Shown here: positions 1-7,757 of the stretch, in pieces
Layout of the letters: each line of letters starts with the position of its first letter
Position numbering within the stretch: position 1 is the stretch's first letter
Assembly (NCBI GenBank): GCA_002331575.1
Contig: DCZG01000057.1
Span: 31,689-39,445, forward strand
Reading direction: 5' to 3'
From: Atopobium sp. UBA2090
GTDB taxonomy: Bacteria; Actinomycetota; Coriobacteriia; Coriobacteriales; Atopobiaceae
DNA length: 7,757 bases
Notes under the pieces: model-generated
Databases searched by the model: none
The model's input: the letters and a program-made list of their open reading frames with translations, nothing else
What the model was told of the DNA's origin: nothing
Made by a program: the position numbers and the translations under genes

Positions 1-48
1 GCCCTCGATGGCGTCGAGAATTTCGTCCTCAAGAGGCTCGCCCGTCAC
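1..48 (-). CDS. 5' end of an unidentified gene downstream of the yfcE-like gene (partial)
   Basis: This is a minus-strand reading frame that starts at a GTG (bases 48-46) and stays open to the window edge. It encodes the 16 residues MTGEPLEDEILDAIEG. A strong Shine-Dalgarno sequence (GGAGGAG, bases 60-54) sits 5 bases before the GTG. The GTG overlaps the TGA stop of the upstream phosphoesterase in a GTGA arrangement, which is typical of translationally coupled genes in one operon. The visible residues are acidic and probably form the start of a helix, but they are too few to name a family. In E. coli yfcE lies next to yfcD, a Nudix hydrolase gene; nothing here proves that this gene is the same. 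I am fairly sure a gene starts here, and its function is unknown. Confidence 0.6.
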   Translation of the reverse strand, partial: MTGEPLEDEILDAIEG

Positions 49-599
49 GACTGCTCCTCCCAAACGCGATGCTCGAAGCGTCCGTCCTCGTAGATGCCGT
101 AGCTGTGCGTGCCGTCCTTGGGGATGCCCACCGAGCCGGGGTTGAAGACGGTGACGCCCGCGTGCCCCTCGACCTCCCGGAGGACCTTCACGTGCGTGTG
201 GCCGTACACGAACGCTGCCCCCGCGGGCAGCGTCGGCCAGACGTCGACGGAGTTGTGCAGACCGGGGCCGTACACGTGGCCGTGCGTGAGGAAGAGTTCG
301 CGGCCCGTCTCGCCGTCCCAGAGCACGTCGTAGGTCGCCATGCAGGGGAAGTCCAGGACCATCTGGTCGACCTCGGCCTCGCAGTTGCCACGCACGGCGA
401 TCACCTGGTCGGCGATGCCGTTGAGCATGGCGATAACCTCCTTGGGGGCGTAGTCCGCCGGCAGGTCGTTTCTCGGCCCGTGGTAGAGCAGGTCGCCGAG
501 AAGTACGACGCGGTCGGGGCTCTCGGCGTCGATGGCCGCCATGAGGCGCTCGCACCAGCGCGCGGCGCCGTGGACGTCAGAGGCGATGACGAGCTTCAT
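45..599 (-). CDS. yfcE: YfcE-type calcineurin-like metallophosphoesterase
   Basis: The 184-residue protein belongs to the MJ0936/YfcE branch of calcineurin-like phosphodiesterases, which are cytosolic dinuclear-metal enzymes. All metal-site motifs are present: D8-x-H10 in ASDVHG, D36 in the GDLLYHGPRN block, N72 in AVRGNCEAEVDQM, H106 in THGH, and H134/H136 in YGHTH. The blocks HGPRN, YAP, RGNC-EVDQM and FNPGSVGIPK match my recollection of E. coli YfcE, whose length is similar (about 184). E. coli YfcE cleaves artificial phosphodiesters with Mn2+, and its natural substrate is unknown. I chose the ATG at 599-597 because GGGAGGGG lies about 6 bases upstream and the protein begins directly with the first beta strand. 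A 30-codon upstream extension would run through the ferredoxin terminator. It lies 47 bases after that terminator and is coupled to the next gene by a GTGA overlap. Confidence 0.93.
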   Translation of the reverse strand: MKLVIASDVHGAARWCERLMAAIDAESPDRVVLLGDLLYHGPRNDLPADYAPKEVIAMLNGIADQVIAVRGNCEAEVDQMVLDFPCMATYDVLWDGETGRELFLTHGHVYGPGLHNSVDVWPTLPAGAAFVYGHTHVKVLREVEGHAGVTVFNPGSVGIPKDGTHSYGIYEDGRFEHRVWEEQS

Positions 600-646
600 G
601 CGAACCCCTCCCTGTGGGGCGTCTGCCCTCGTGCGGTCATGCTCCC

Positions 647-681
647 AAAAAAGACCGGCCTGGGATGACCCCAGACCGGCC
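647..681 (-). terminator. Rho-independent terminator of the ferredoxin gene
   Basis: Read on the minus strand, a 12-base-pair stem (arms 681-670 and 664-653, loop of 5 bases) is followed immediately by six T residues (652-647). The stem contains two G-U wobbles, so it pairs fully only as minus-strand RNA; the plus-strand RNA would carry two A-C mismatches. It lies 31 bases after the ferredoxin stop codon. Any transcript of the phosphoesterase gene must therefore start in the 47 bases after it or come from readthrough. I see no convincing -35/-10 pair in those 47 bases. Confidence 0.88.
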
Positions 682-712
682 CGAGTCACGCTTGGCGAGA
701 AGACCCGCGGAG

Positions 713-898
713 CTAGTCCTCGGCGATCTCGGTGATGGCGCCGGCGGGGCAGGCGTCCTGGCAGGCACCGCAGCCTACGCAGGCATCGGGGTTGGCGACG
801 GTCGCGACGTCCTCGACCTCGATGACCTCCATCGGGCAGGCATCGGCACAGGCGCCGCAGGCGACGCAGTCGTCAGCGTTGATAACGGGATGGGACAT
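713..898 (-). CDS. Small 2[4Fe-4S] ferredoxin
   Basis: The 61-residue protein is a bacterial-type (clostridial) ferredoxin, a soluble low-potential electron carrier. It holds two cysteine sets, C11-V-A-C14-G-A-C17-A-D-A-C21-P and C40-V-G-C43-G-A-C46-Q-D-A-C50-P. These are the classic CxxCxxCxxxCP pattern, in which the first three cysteines of one set and the last of the other bind each cluster. The near-twofold repeat of the protein is obvious, and the full length is within the usual 55-65 residues. The start is the ATG at 898-896, preceded by AGAGGAAG (911-904); an in-frame ATG 12 codons upstream lacks such a site. The protein is acidic, as usual for the family. It is transcribed away from dnaK and ends at its own terminator. 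Its redox partner cannot be told from the context. Such ferredoxins are typical of fermenting anaerobes. Confidence 0.95.
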   Translation of the reverse strand: MSHPVINADDCVACGACADACPMEVIEVEDVATVANPDACVGCGACQDACPAGAITEIAED

Positions 899-1147
899 GA
901 TGGCTTCCTCTCTGTGTAGTGTACGTGTCCGCATGCATCTCTTGCGCGGGCGCGCCTCTCTGTGTTGAGGGTACTAAACGACGGGCGAGAAACAAGACCG
1001 AATTCGCCCAATTGGTGAAAAAGCACGTCGTCACGTCAGACGAGCAGGACATTGCCGCGTTCCCATCGACGGGGCGGCCGGGCGGTGTGAAGGTCATGTG
1101 GAGCCAGGTTGCACGGGAAGGACGCCACTGGCGGAGGCCCGGGAGCA

Positions 1148-1262
1148 CCGGCTGCGGTTCGCGGCCGGCGCGACGGCAGCGGCCCCTACCGCCCAAGCGA
1201 GAAATACGCAGGTGAGCCGCATGCCGCTCCTTCTCGCCCCGTCCTCTCAGCTGGAGGCGGGG
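1148..1262 (+). other. Cluster of predicted hairpins; possible structured RNA
   Basis: Three hairpins follow each other. The first is 1148-1168, with up to 9 base pairs including one G-U and a 3-base loop. The second is a short one of 4 pairs, 1179-1182 with 1189-1192. The third is 1237-1246 with 1254-1262, with 9 pairs, one bulged T and a 7-base loop. No T tract follows any of them, so they are not intrinsic terminators. I could not match the segment to RNase P RNA, tmRNA, SRP RNA, 6S RNA, T-box or a known riboswitch. The likely dnaK promoter is downstream, so it would not be part of that leader. GC-rich DNA folds easily by chance, so confidence is low. Confidence 0.25.
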
Positions 1263-1305
1263 GATTCTCGCCAAGCCACAACGACCCTTCTCAAAGCGGC
1301 TAAAA

Positions 1306-1340
1306 AAATCTGTCATGAAGAGACTTAGATTATGTATAGA
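1306..1340 (+). promoter_or_regulatory. dnaK promoter/operator region with element shared with clpB
   Basis: An AT-rich island in GC-rich surroundings carries AAATCT (1306-1311), 13 bases, then TTAGATTAT (1325-1333). The same words with the same 13-base spacing occur upstream of clpB, where the identical core is ACTTAGATTAT. TATGTA or TATAGA (1331-1340) may serve as the -10 box, which would put the transcript start near 1347 and give a leader of about 90 bases. AATCT and AGATT form an inverted repeat. No canonical HAIR (CTTGAGT-N7-ACTCAAG) or CIRCE element is present. I infer that the site is used by the vegetative sigma factor and by HspR; the exact -35/-10 boxes cannot be fixed by eye. Confidence 0.6.
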
Positions 1341-1352
1341 ATCGGAACCCAT

Positions 1353-1402
1353 GGGGCATAACCCCTAGCGTAACAAGGCTTATTGAGGCGCGGTCGCGCT
1401 CA
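1353..1402 (+). other. Hairpins in the dnaK 5' leader
   Basis: Two small hairpins lie between the probable transcript start and the dnaK ribosome site. One is GGGG-CATAA-CCCC (1353-1365). The other is a stem of 7 pairs with one bulged G spanning 1384-1402. Neither covers the Shine-Dalgarno sequence (AAAGGA, 1421-1426), so a simple RNA thermometer that masks it is not evident. They may stabilise the 5' end of the mRNA. Confidence 0.35.
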
Positions 1403-1435
1403 GCACGTCTGCGCAGTGAGAAAGGAACGCATACC

Positions 1436-3361
<1,926 letters not shown>

Positions 3362-3388
3362 CGCTACCCCCGCCAGGAGGACGCTCGA

Positions 3389-3436
3389 ATGAGAATCCCG
3401 GGAGCGGCCGAAAAGCCGCTCCCTCGATGCCCCTGA
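3389..3436 (+). CDS. Candidate 15-codon micro-ORF between dnaK and grpE
   Basis: An ATG at 3389 stands 8 bases after a full-strength Shine-Dalgarno sequence, AGGAGG (3375-3380). It opens a frame encoding MRIPGAAEKPLPRCP, ending at TGA 3434-3436. The frame runs straight through the intercistronic hairpin, and its stop touches the grpE Shine-Dalgarno (GAGGAGGG, 3435-3442), 10 bases before the grpE GTG. The layout would suit a leader peptide whose translation opens the hairpin and delivers ribosomes to grpE. The peptide itself looks like nothing known. It could equally be a chance frame after a chance AGGAGG. Confidence 0.35.
   Translation: MRIPGAAEKPLPRCP
3400..3423 (+). other. Intercistronic hairpin dnaK-grpE
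   Basis: This is a perfect 9-base-pair stem, GGGAGCGGC (3400-3408) with GCCGCTCCC (3415-3423), closing a CGAAAA loop. No T tract follows, so it is not a terminator of the usual kind. A hairpin just after dnaK could protect the dnaK part of a processed mRNA or lower grpE output, in keeping with the higher need for DnaK than for GrpE. That role is inferred. Confidence 0.7.
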
Positions 3437-3446
3437 GGAGGGTGAC

Positions 3447-4223
3447 GTGAAAGTGCCGATTCAGAGTGAGGATGACATGCCCAAGACCAAGGGGGCTGAC
3501 GCGGTGGCACCTTCGGACGACATGGCCGAGAGCACCGCTGCCGAGGTTGACTCCGAGGCCGAGGAGCGCGCCCACATCGAGGCCGCGATTCGTGCCGGCG
3601 AGGAGGCCGCGGAGAAGGAGCTCGCTGCCGACGCCGGCAAGATTCGCGCCGAGCGAGACGAGCTGCAGAAGAAGCTCGTCTCCGTGGGCGACGAGATCGA
3701 GTCTGCCAAGAAGGAGGCCGCGGACGCCACCGATCGTCTCACCAGGCTCCAGGCCGACTGGGACAACTACCGCAAGCGCACCGCCGCCGAGCGGCTCGCG
3801 GAGCGCGACCGCGCGACCGAGAAGCTCGTCGGCAACCTGCTGCCCGTGATCGACGACATGGAGCGTGCCATCGAGCACGCGAACTCCGCCGACGACGGTG
3901 ACGCGCAGATGAAGCAGTTCATCGACGGCATCACCGCCGTGCATGACAAGATGCTCTCGGTGCTCGAGAAGGAGGGTGTCGAGACCATCGATCCCGCTGG
4001 CCAGCCCTTCGACCCGCTGGAGCACCAGGCGGTCGGCCGCTCCGAGGATTCCGAGCAGTACGACGAGACGGTCGCCCAGGTCTACCAGAAGGGCTATCGG
4101 ATGGGCGGCAAGGTCATCCGCACCGCGATGGTGACCGTCACCTACGGTGGTCCCAAGCGACCGGCGCCCAAGGACGGCGAGCCCGCCAAGGACGGTGCCG
4201 ACGGCGGCGCCACCAAGAAGTAG
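3447..4223 (+). CDS. grpE: Nucleotide exchange factor GrpE
   Basis: GrpE is the homodimeric co-chaperone that releases ADP from DnaK. The 258 residues show an acidic, probably disordered N-terminus (1-45), and a long charged helix/coiled-coil (about 48-120) ending in the family block LQADWDNYRKRTAAER (101-116). A helical bundle (about 122-175) and the beta-wing domain follow, with IDPAGQPFDPLEHQAV (181-196) and QKGYRMGGKVIRTAMVTV (214-231). The tail (233-258) is low in complexity, rich in Pro, Lys, Asp and Gly. It is longer than E. coli GrpE (197) because of both ends. I prefer the GTG start because GAGGAGGG lies about 5 bases upstream. An alternative ATG at 3477 also has a weaker GTGAGGA before it and would remove 10 residues. 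Confidence 0.97.
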   Translation: MKVPIQSEDDMPKTKGADAVAPSDDMAESTAAEVDSEAEERAHIEAAIRAGEEAAEKELAADAGKIRAERDELQKKLVSVGDEIESAKKEAADATDRLTRLQADWDNYRKRTAAERLAERDRATEKLVGNLLPVIDDMERAIEHANSADDGDAQMKQFIDGITAVHDKMLSVLEKEGVETIDPAGQPFDPLEHQAVGRSEDSEQYDETVAQVYQKGYRMGGKVIRTAMVTVTYGGPKRPAPKDGEPAKDGADGGATKK

Positions 4224-4235
4224 CGCATCGACCAC

Positions 4236-4266
4236 GCGCCCGGGCTGCGGTTCGGGCGCACGTTTT
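4236..4266 (+). other. Intercistronic hairpin grpE-dnaJ, weak terminator-like
   Basis: GCGCCCG (4236-4242) pairs perfectly with CGGGCGC (4253-4259). Two further G-U pairs are possible inside, leaving a 6-base loop. The sequence ACGTTTT follows (4260-4266), so it has the look of a weak terminator or attenuator that would let part of the transcripts through to dnaJ. It lies 12 bases after the grpE stop and ends just before the dnaJ ribosome site. Confidence 0.55.
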
Positions 4267-4279
4267 GGAGAGGGGGCTC

Positions 4280-5266
4280 GTGCTGGACATGGCTGAGAAG
4301 ACGAAGAGCAACTATTACGACGTGCTGGGCGTGAAGCGCGACGCCACCCAGGACGACATCAAGAAGGCGTTCCGCAAGCTCGCCGCCAAGTACCATCCCG
4401 ACGCAGGCGGCGACGAGGAGAAGTTCAAGGAGCTCAGCGAGGCGTACACCACGCTGTCCGACGAGAAGAAGCGCAAGGAGTACGACCAGCTGCTCATGTT
4501 CGGCGGCATCCCCGGCGCCGACTTCGGCGGCTCGGGAGGCCCGCGCCGCACCTACTCCTACACCACCAACGTGGGCGGGGGAGACTGGTCCGACATCTTC
4601 TCGAGCATGGCCAACGGCGACGGTGCGTTCGGAGGCTTCGACTTCTCGTCGATCTTCGGTGGTGCCGGAGGAGCGCGCGCACAGCAGACCAAGCCGACCA
4701 AGGGCGGCGACCTCACCATGACGGTCGACGTCACGGCCGACGAGGCCTTCCGCGGCGCGACGCGAAAGGTCACGTACCGCGTGCCCTCGACCGGCGAGGA
4801 GCAGTCGCTCACGGTCAAGGTGCCGGCGGGCGCCGTGGACGGAGGCAAGCTCCGCTACCGCAACCGCGGCGAATACGGCATCAACGGCGGCCCCCGAGGC
4901 GACCTCGTGATCACCACGCGCGTGGCCGAGCACCCGCTGTTCAAGCGCGACGGGGCCGACGTACGCATGGACCTGCCCATCAGCATGTACGAGGCGGCGC
5001 TCGGCGCCACGGTCAACGTGCCCACGCCCGACGGCACCGAGGTCCGTCTCAAGGTGCCGGCGGGGACGCAGGACGGCAAGACGTTCCGCTTCCGCGACCT
5101 CGGCGCCCCCAACGTCAAGCGCAAGGACACGCGTGGCGCGCTCTACGTCACGGTTCGGGTGAAGGTCCCGACGATGCTCTCGAAGAAGGAGCGTGACGCA
5201 CTCGAGTCGCTCCGTGGCGCAGACGAGCGAACGTACAGAGAGGATGTCGAGAACCATGGGGCGTAG
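4280..5266 (+). CDS. dnaJ: DnaJ-family co-chaperone of the CbpA type (class B, no zinc finger)
   Basis: The J-domain protein delivers substrates to DnaK and triggers its ATPase. From the GTG start it has 328 residues. The J-domain is at about 11-70 (NYYDVLGV, KYHPD with the essential HPD at 39-41, then EAYTTLSD). A Gly/Phe-rich segment (about 74-135) with two GGFDFSSIFGG-like stretches follows. Two beta-sandwich substrate domains come next, CTD I (about 143-215, GGDLTMTVDVTADEAFRG) and CTD II (about 216-297), and then a short dimerisation tail. There is not a single CxxCxGxG repeat, so the zinc domain of class A DnaJ is missing. I chose GTG 4280 because GGAGAGG ends 6 bases before it; ATG 4289 is the alternative (325 residues). 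The 3' end overlaps hspR by 11 bases. Confidence 0.95.
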   Translation: MLDMAEKTKSNYYDVLGVKRDATQDDIKKAFRKLAAKYHPDAGGDEEKFKELSEAYTTLSDEKKRKEYDQLLMFGGIPGADFGGSGGPRRTYSYTTNVGGGDWSDIFSSMANGDGAFGGFDFSSIFGGAGGARAQQTKPTKGGDLTMTVDVTADEAFRGATRKVTYRVPSTGEEQSLTVKVPAGAVDGGKLRYRNRGEYGINGGPRGDLVITTRVAEHPLFKRDGADVRMDLPISMYEAALGATVNVPTPDGTEVRLKVPAGTQDGKTFRFRDLGAPNVKRKDTRGALYVTVRVKVPTMLSKKERDALESLRGADERTYREDVENHGA

Positions 5267-5678
5267 CGAAGGCGAAGGCAAGGACAAGCCCCTGTACATG
5301 ATCAGCGTCGCCGCCGAGCTCACGGGCATGCATCCGCAGACCCTTCGCGTCTACGAGCAGAAGGGTCTCGTCACGCCCGGGCGCTCGCGCGGCAACACGC
5401 GCCTGTACTCGCAGTCCGACATCGAGCGGCTCAACCTCATCTCGAAGCTCACCGACGAGGGCATCAACCTTGCCGGCGTCGTTCGCATCATGGACATGCG
5501 CGAGCGAGCCCTCGAGAAGGACGCCGAGATCGACGAGCTGCGCGCTCGGGTCCGCGCCCTCGAGGACGAGGTCCACGAGTTTCGCATGCGCGAGAAGATC
5601 ACGGCCCTCGCACGCTATGACGGGCAGAACCCCGAGCAGCTCATGCGCGGTCTTCTCGCCAGCGGCAAGGACGAGTGA
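5256..5678 (+). CDS. hspR: Heat-shock repressor HspR (MerR family)
   Basis: HspR represses the dnaK and clpB units in actinobacteria; in Streptomyces, DnaK acts as co-repressor, which forms a feedback loop. The 140 residues begin with a charged stretch. Then comes a MerR winged-helix domain (about 13-80) with YMISVAAELTGMHPQTLRVY (14-33), EQKGLVTPGRSRGNTRLYS and DIERLNLISKLTDEGINLAG. A coiled coil for dimerisation covers about 81-113. No sensor cysteines or ligand domain follow, as is normal for HspR. The start ATG lies inside the end of dnaJ (11-base overlap), with AGAGAGGA 11 bases upstream, so translation is probably coupled to dnaJ. An in-frame ATG four codons earlier (5244) has no usable ribosome site. 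It is the last gene before a strong hairpin terminator. Confidence 0.96.
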   Translation: MGRSEGEGKDKPLYMISVAAELTGMHPQTLRVYEQKGLVTPGRSRGNTRLYSQSDIERLNLISKLTDEGINLAGVVRIMDMRERALEKDAEIDELRARVRALEDEVHEFRMREKITALARYDGQNPEQLMRGLLASGKDE

Positions 5679-5717
5679 CGGCCCGCCGTCCGGACCAGAG
5701 TCGTATGGCTTTCAAGG

Positions 5718-5759
5718 GGACGCCCCGAGACGAGTTCGCATCGTCCCGGGGCGTCCTTT
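5718..5759 (+). terminator. Terminator hairpin after hspR
   Basis: GGACGCCCCG (5718-5727) pairs perfectly with CGGGGCGTCC (5747-5756). Inside, after one A-C mismatch, GACGA (5729-5733) pairs with TCGTC (5741-5745) around a 7-base loop. The stem is thus about 16 positions long. The T tract is only TTT, so it is a GC-rich, U-poor terminator as often seen in actinobacteria. It lies 39 bases after the hspR stop and separates the dnaK operon from clpB, which has its own promoter region. Confidence 0.82.
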
Positions 5760-5790
5760 CATCGACGGGAATCGACTCGCCGCCGCTCAC

Positions 5791-5824
5791 AAATCTAATA
5801 TATGCACACTTAGATTATATGTAT
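5791..5824 (+). promoter_or_regulatory. clpB promoter/operator region with element shared with dnaK
   Basis: This is an AT-rich patch with AAATCT (5791-5796), 13 bases, and TTAGATTAT (5810-5818), the same words and spacing as upstream of dnaK. Here the dyad is better: AATCTAA (5792-5798) and TTAGATT (5810-5816) form a perfect 7-base inverted repeat 11 bases apart. TATATG or TATGTA (5816-5823) is a plausible -10 box and would give a leader of about 80 bases. The element sits 92 bases before the clpB start, against 102 for dnaK. I infer a site for RNA polymerase and HspR; it does not match the HAIR consensus. Confidence 0.6.
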
Positions 5825-5826
5825 GA

Positions 5827-5841
5827 CCTCGTATCACGAGG
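5827..5841 (+). repeat. Perfect palindrome CCTCGT-ATC-ACGAGG in the clpB leader
   Basis: Six-base arms (5827-5832 and 5836-5841) flank a 3-base centre, directly after the candidate -10 box. It could be a second protein-binding site near the transcript start or a short 5' hairpin of the mRNA. It has no copy at the same position of the dnaK promoter. Confidence 0.5.
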
Positions 5842-5853
5842 GGAACACTATAT

Positions 5854-5869
5854 ATCGAAACATCGAAAC
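5854..5869 (+). repeat. Tandem 8-base direct repeat ATCGAAAC in the clpB leader
   Basis: ATCGAAAC occurs twice head to tail (5854-5861 and 5862-5869) and is preceded by the AT run TATATAT (5849-5855). The run could be a second -10 box, but no good -35 box stands before it. Chance duplication, a regulatory repeat or a slippage product are all possible. Confidence 0.45.
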
Positions 5870-5910
5870 GGGCGCGGCATCCGCCGTGGCCCCCAAGGAG
5901 AGGTGATTCC

Positions 5911-7757
<1,847 letters not shown>

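Larger units (their letters stand above)
899..1435. other. Divergent intergenic region, ferredoxin gene / dnaK, no convincing gene
   Basis: This 537-base gap separates the divergent ferredoxin and dnaK genes. Reading frames inside it lack a good ribosome site, overlap each other on both strands and resemble no family I know. The ferredoxin promoter must lie on its left side. TTTAGT (978-973, minus strand) could be a -10 box, but no good -35 box goes with it. An imperfectly placed inverted repeat, GGGCGA (983-988) and TCGCCC (1004-1009), lies next to it. The middle (about 1020-1290) is very GC-rich with several possible hairpins. The right side, from 1301, turns AT-rich and holds the dnaK promoter/operator and leader. 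Confidence 0.7.

Noticed and set aside
600..689. N-terminal extension of the phosphoesterase by 30 codons
   Set aside because: The extension would be encoded by the ferredoxin terminator hairpin and its T tract, while the ATG at 599 has a strong ribosome site and begins the conserved fold.
1100..1135. Words resembling cobalamin-riboswitch blocks (AGCCAGG, GGGAAGG, GCCACTGG)
   Set aside because: They stand in the reverse order to a real cobalamin riboswitch and the rest of the conserved core is missing; taken as chance.
1286..1311. A-rich run after a possible stem as a plus-strand terminator
   Set aside because: The run is A on the plus strand, and on the minus strand the T run comes before, not after, the stem.
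1301..1345. Canonical HAIR or CIRCE operator upstream of dnaK
   Set aside because: Neither CTTGAGT-N7-ACTCAAG nor TTAGCACTC-N9-GAGTGCTAA is present. Only the different shared element is seen.
873..1352. A 159-codon minus-strand frame covering most of the ferredoxin-dnaK gap
   Set aside because: It overlaps the ferredoxin start and the dnaK promoter, has a basic, low-information composition, and has no ribosome site or known motif.
3427..3450. A second 7-codon frame (ATG at 3427) whose TGA overlaps the grpE GTG
   Set aside because: It has no ribosome site, since the bases before it are the 3' arm of the hairpin. The overlap is probably accidental.

Overview
The window looks like core chromosome of a high-GC actinobacterium, most likely a member of the Coriobacteriia (Olsenella/Atopobium/Collinsella type). 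The evidence is strong GC bias at third codon positions, GTG starts, the actinobacterial gene order dnaK-grpE-dnaJ-hspR, and a DnaK whose N-terminal part resembles coriobacterial DnaK sequences as I recall them. The genus is an inference, because no database search was possible.

Left part (1-898), all on the minus strand. A two-cluster [4Fe-4S] ferredoxin (713-898) ends in a good intrinsic terminator (647-681). It is followed by a YfcE-type metallophosphoesterase (45-599), whose stop codon overlaps the GTG start of a further gene that leaves the window after 16 codons (1-48).

Divergent intergenic region (899-1435). This holds no convincing gene. It contains a GC-rich stretch with several predicted hairpins (about 1020-1290), an AT-rich promoter/operator for dnaK (about 1301-1345) and a roughly 90-base dnaK leader.

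Right part (1436-7757), all on the plus strand, is the protein-disaggregation and refolding machine. It comprises dnaK (Hsp70), grpE (nucleotide exchange factor), a zinc-finger-less DnaJ of the CbpA type, hspR (MerR-family heat-shock repressor), a long terminator hairpin (5718-5759), a second promoter region, and clpB (Hsp100 disaggregase, cut by the window end exactly after its second Walker A motif). DnaK, DnaJ and GrpE extract and refold proteins, and ClpB threads aggregates in cooperation with DnaK. HspR is expected to repress both transcription units, with DnaK as co-repressor in the best-studied actinobacteria. The dnaK and clpB upstream regions share a precisely spaced element (AAATCT-N13-TTAGATTAT). 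It is not the canonical HAIR operator and is the best candidate here for the HspR/promoter recognition site of this lineage.

The two clear intercistronic gaps, dnaK-grpE and grpE-dnaJ, each carry a stable hairpin. The first hairpin lies inside a 15-codon micro-ORF with a strong Shine-Dalgarno sequence. I see no mobile element, CRISPR array, tRNA or rRNA. The protein-coding content is ordinary; the items worth a second look are in the non-coding DNA and in one DnaK indel.
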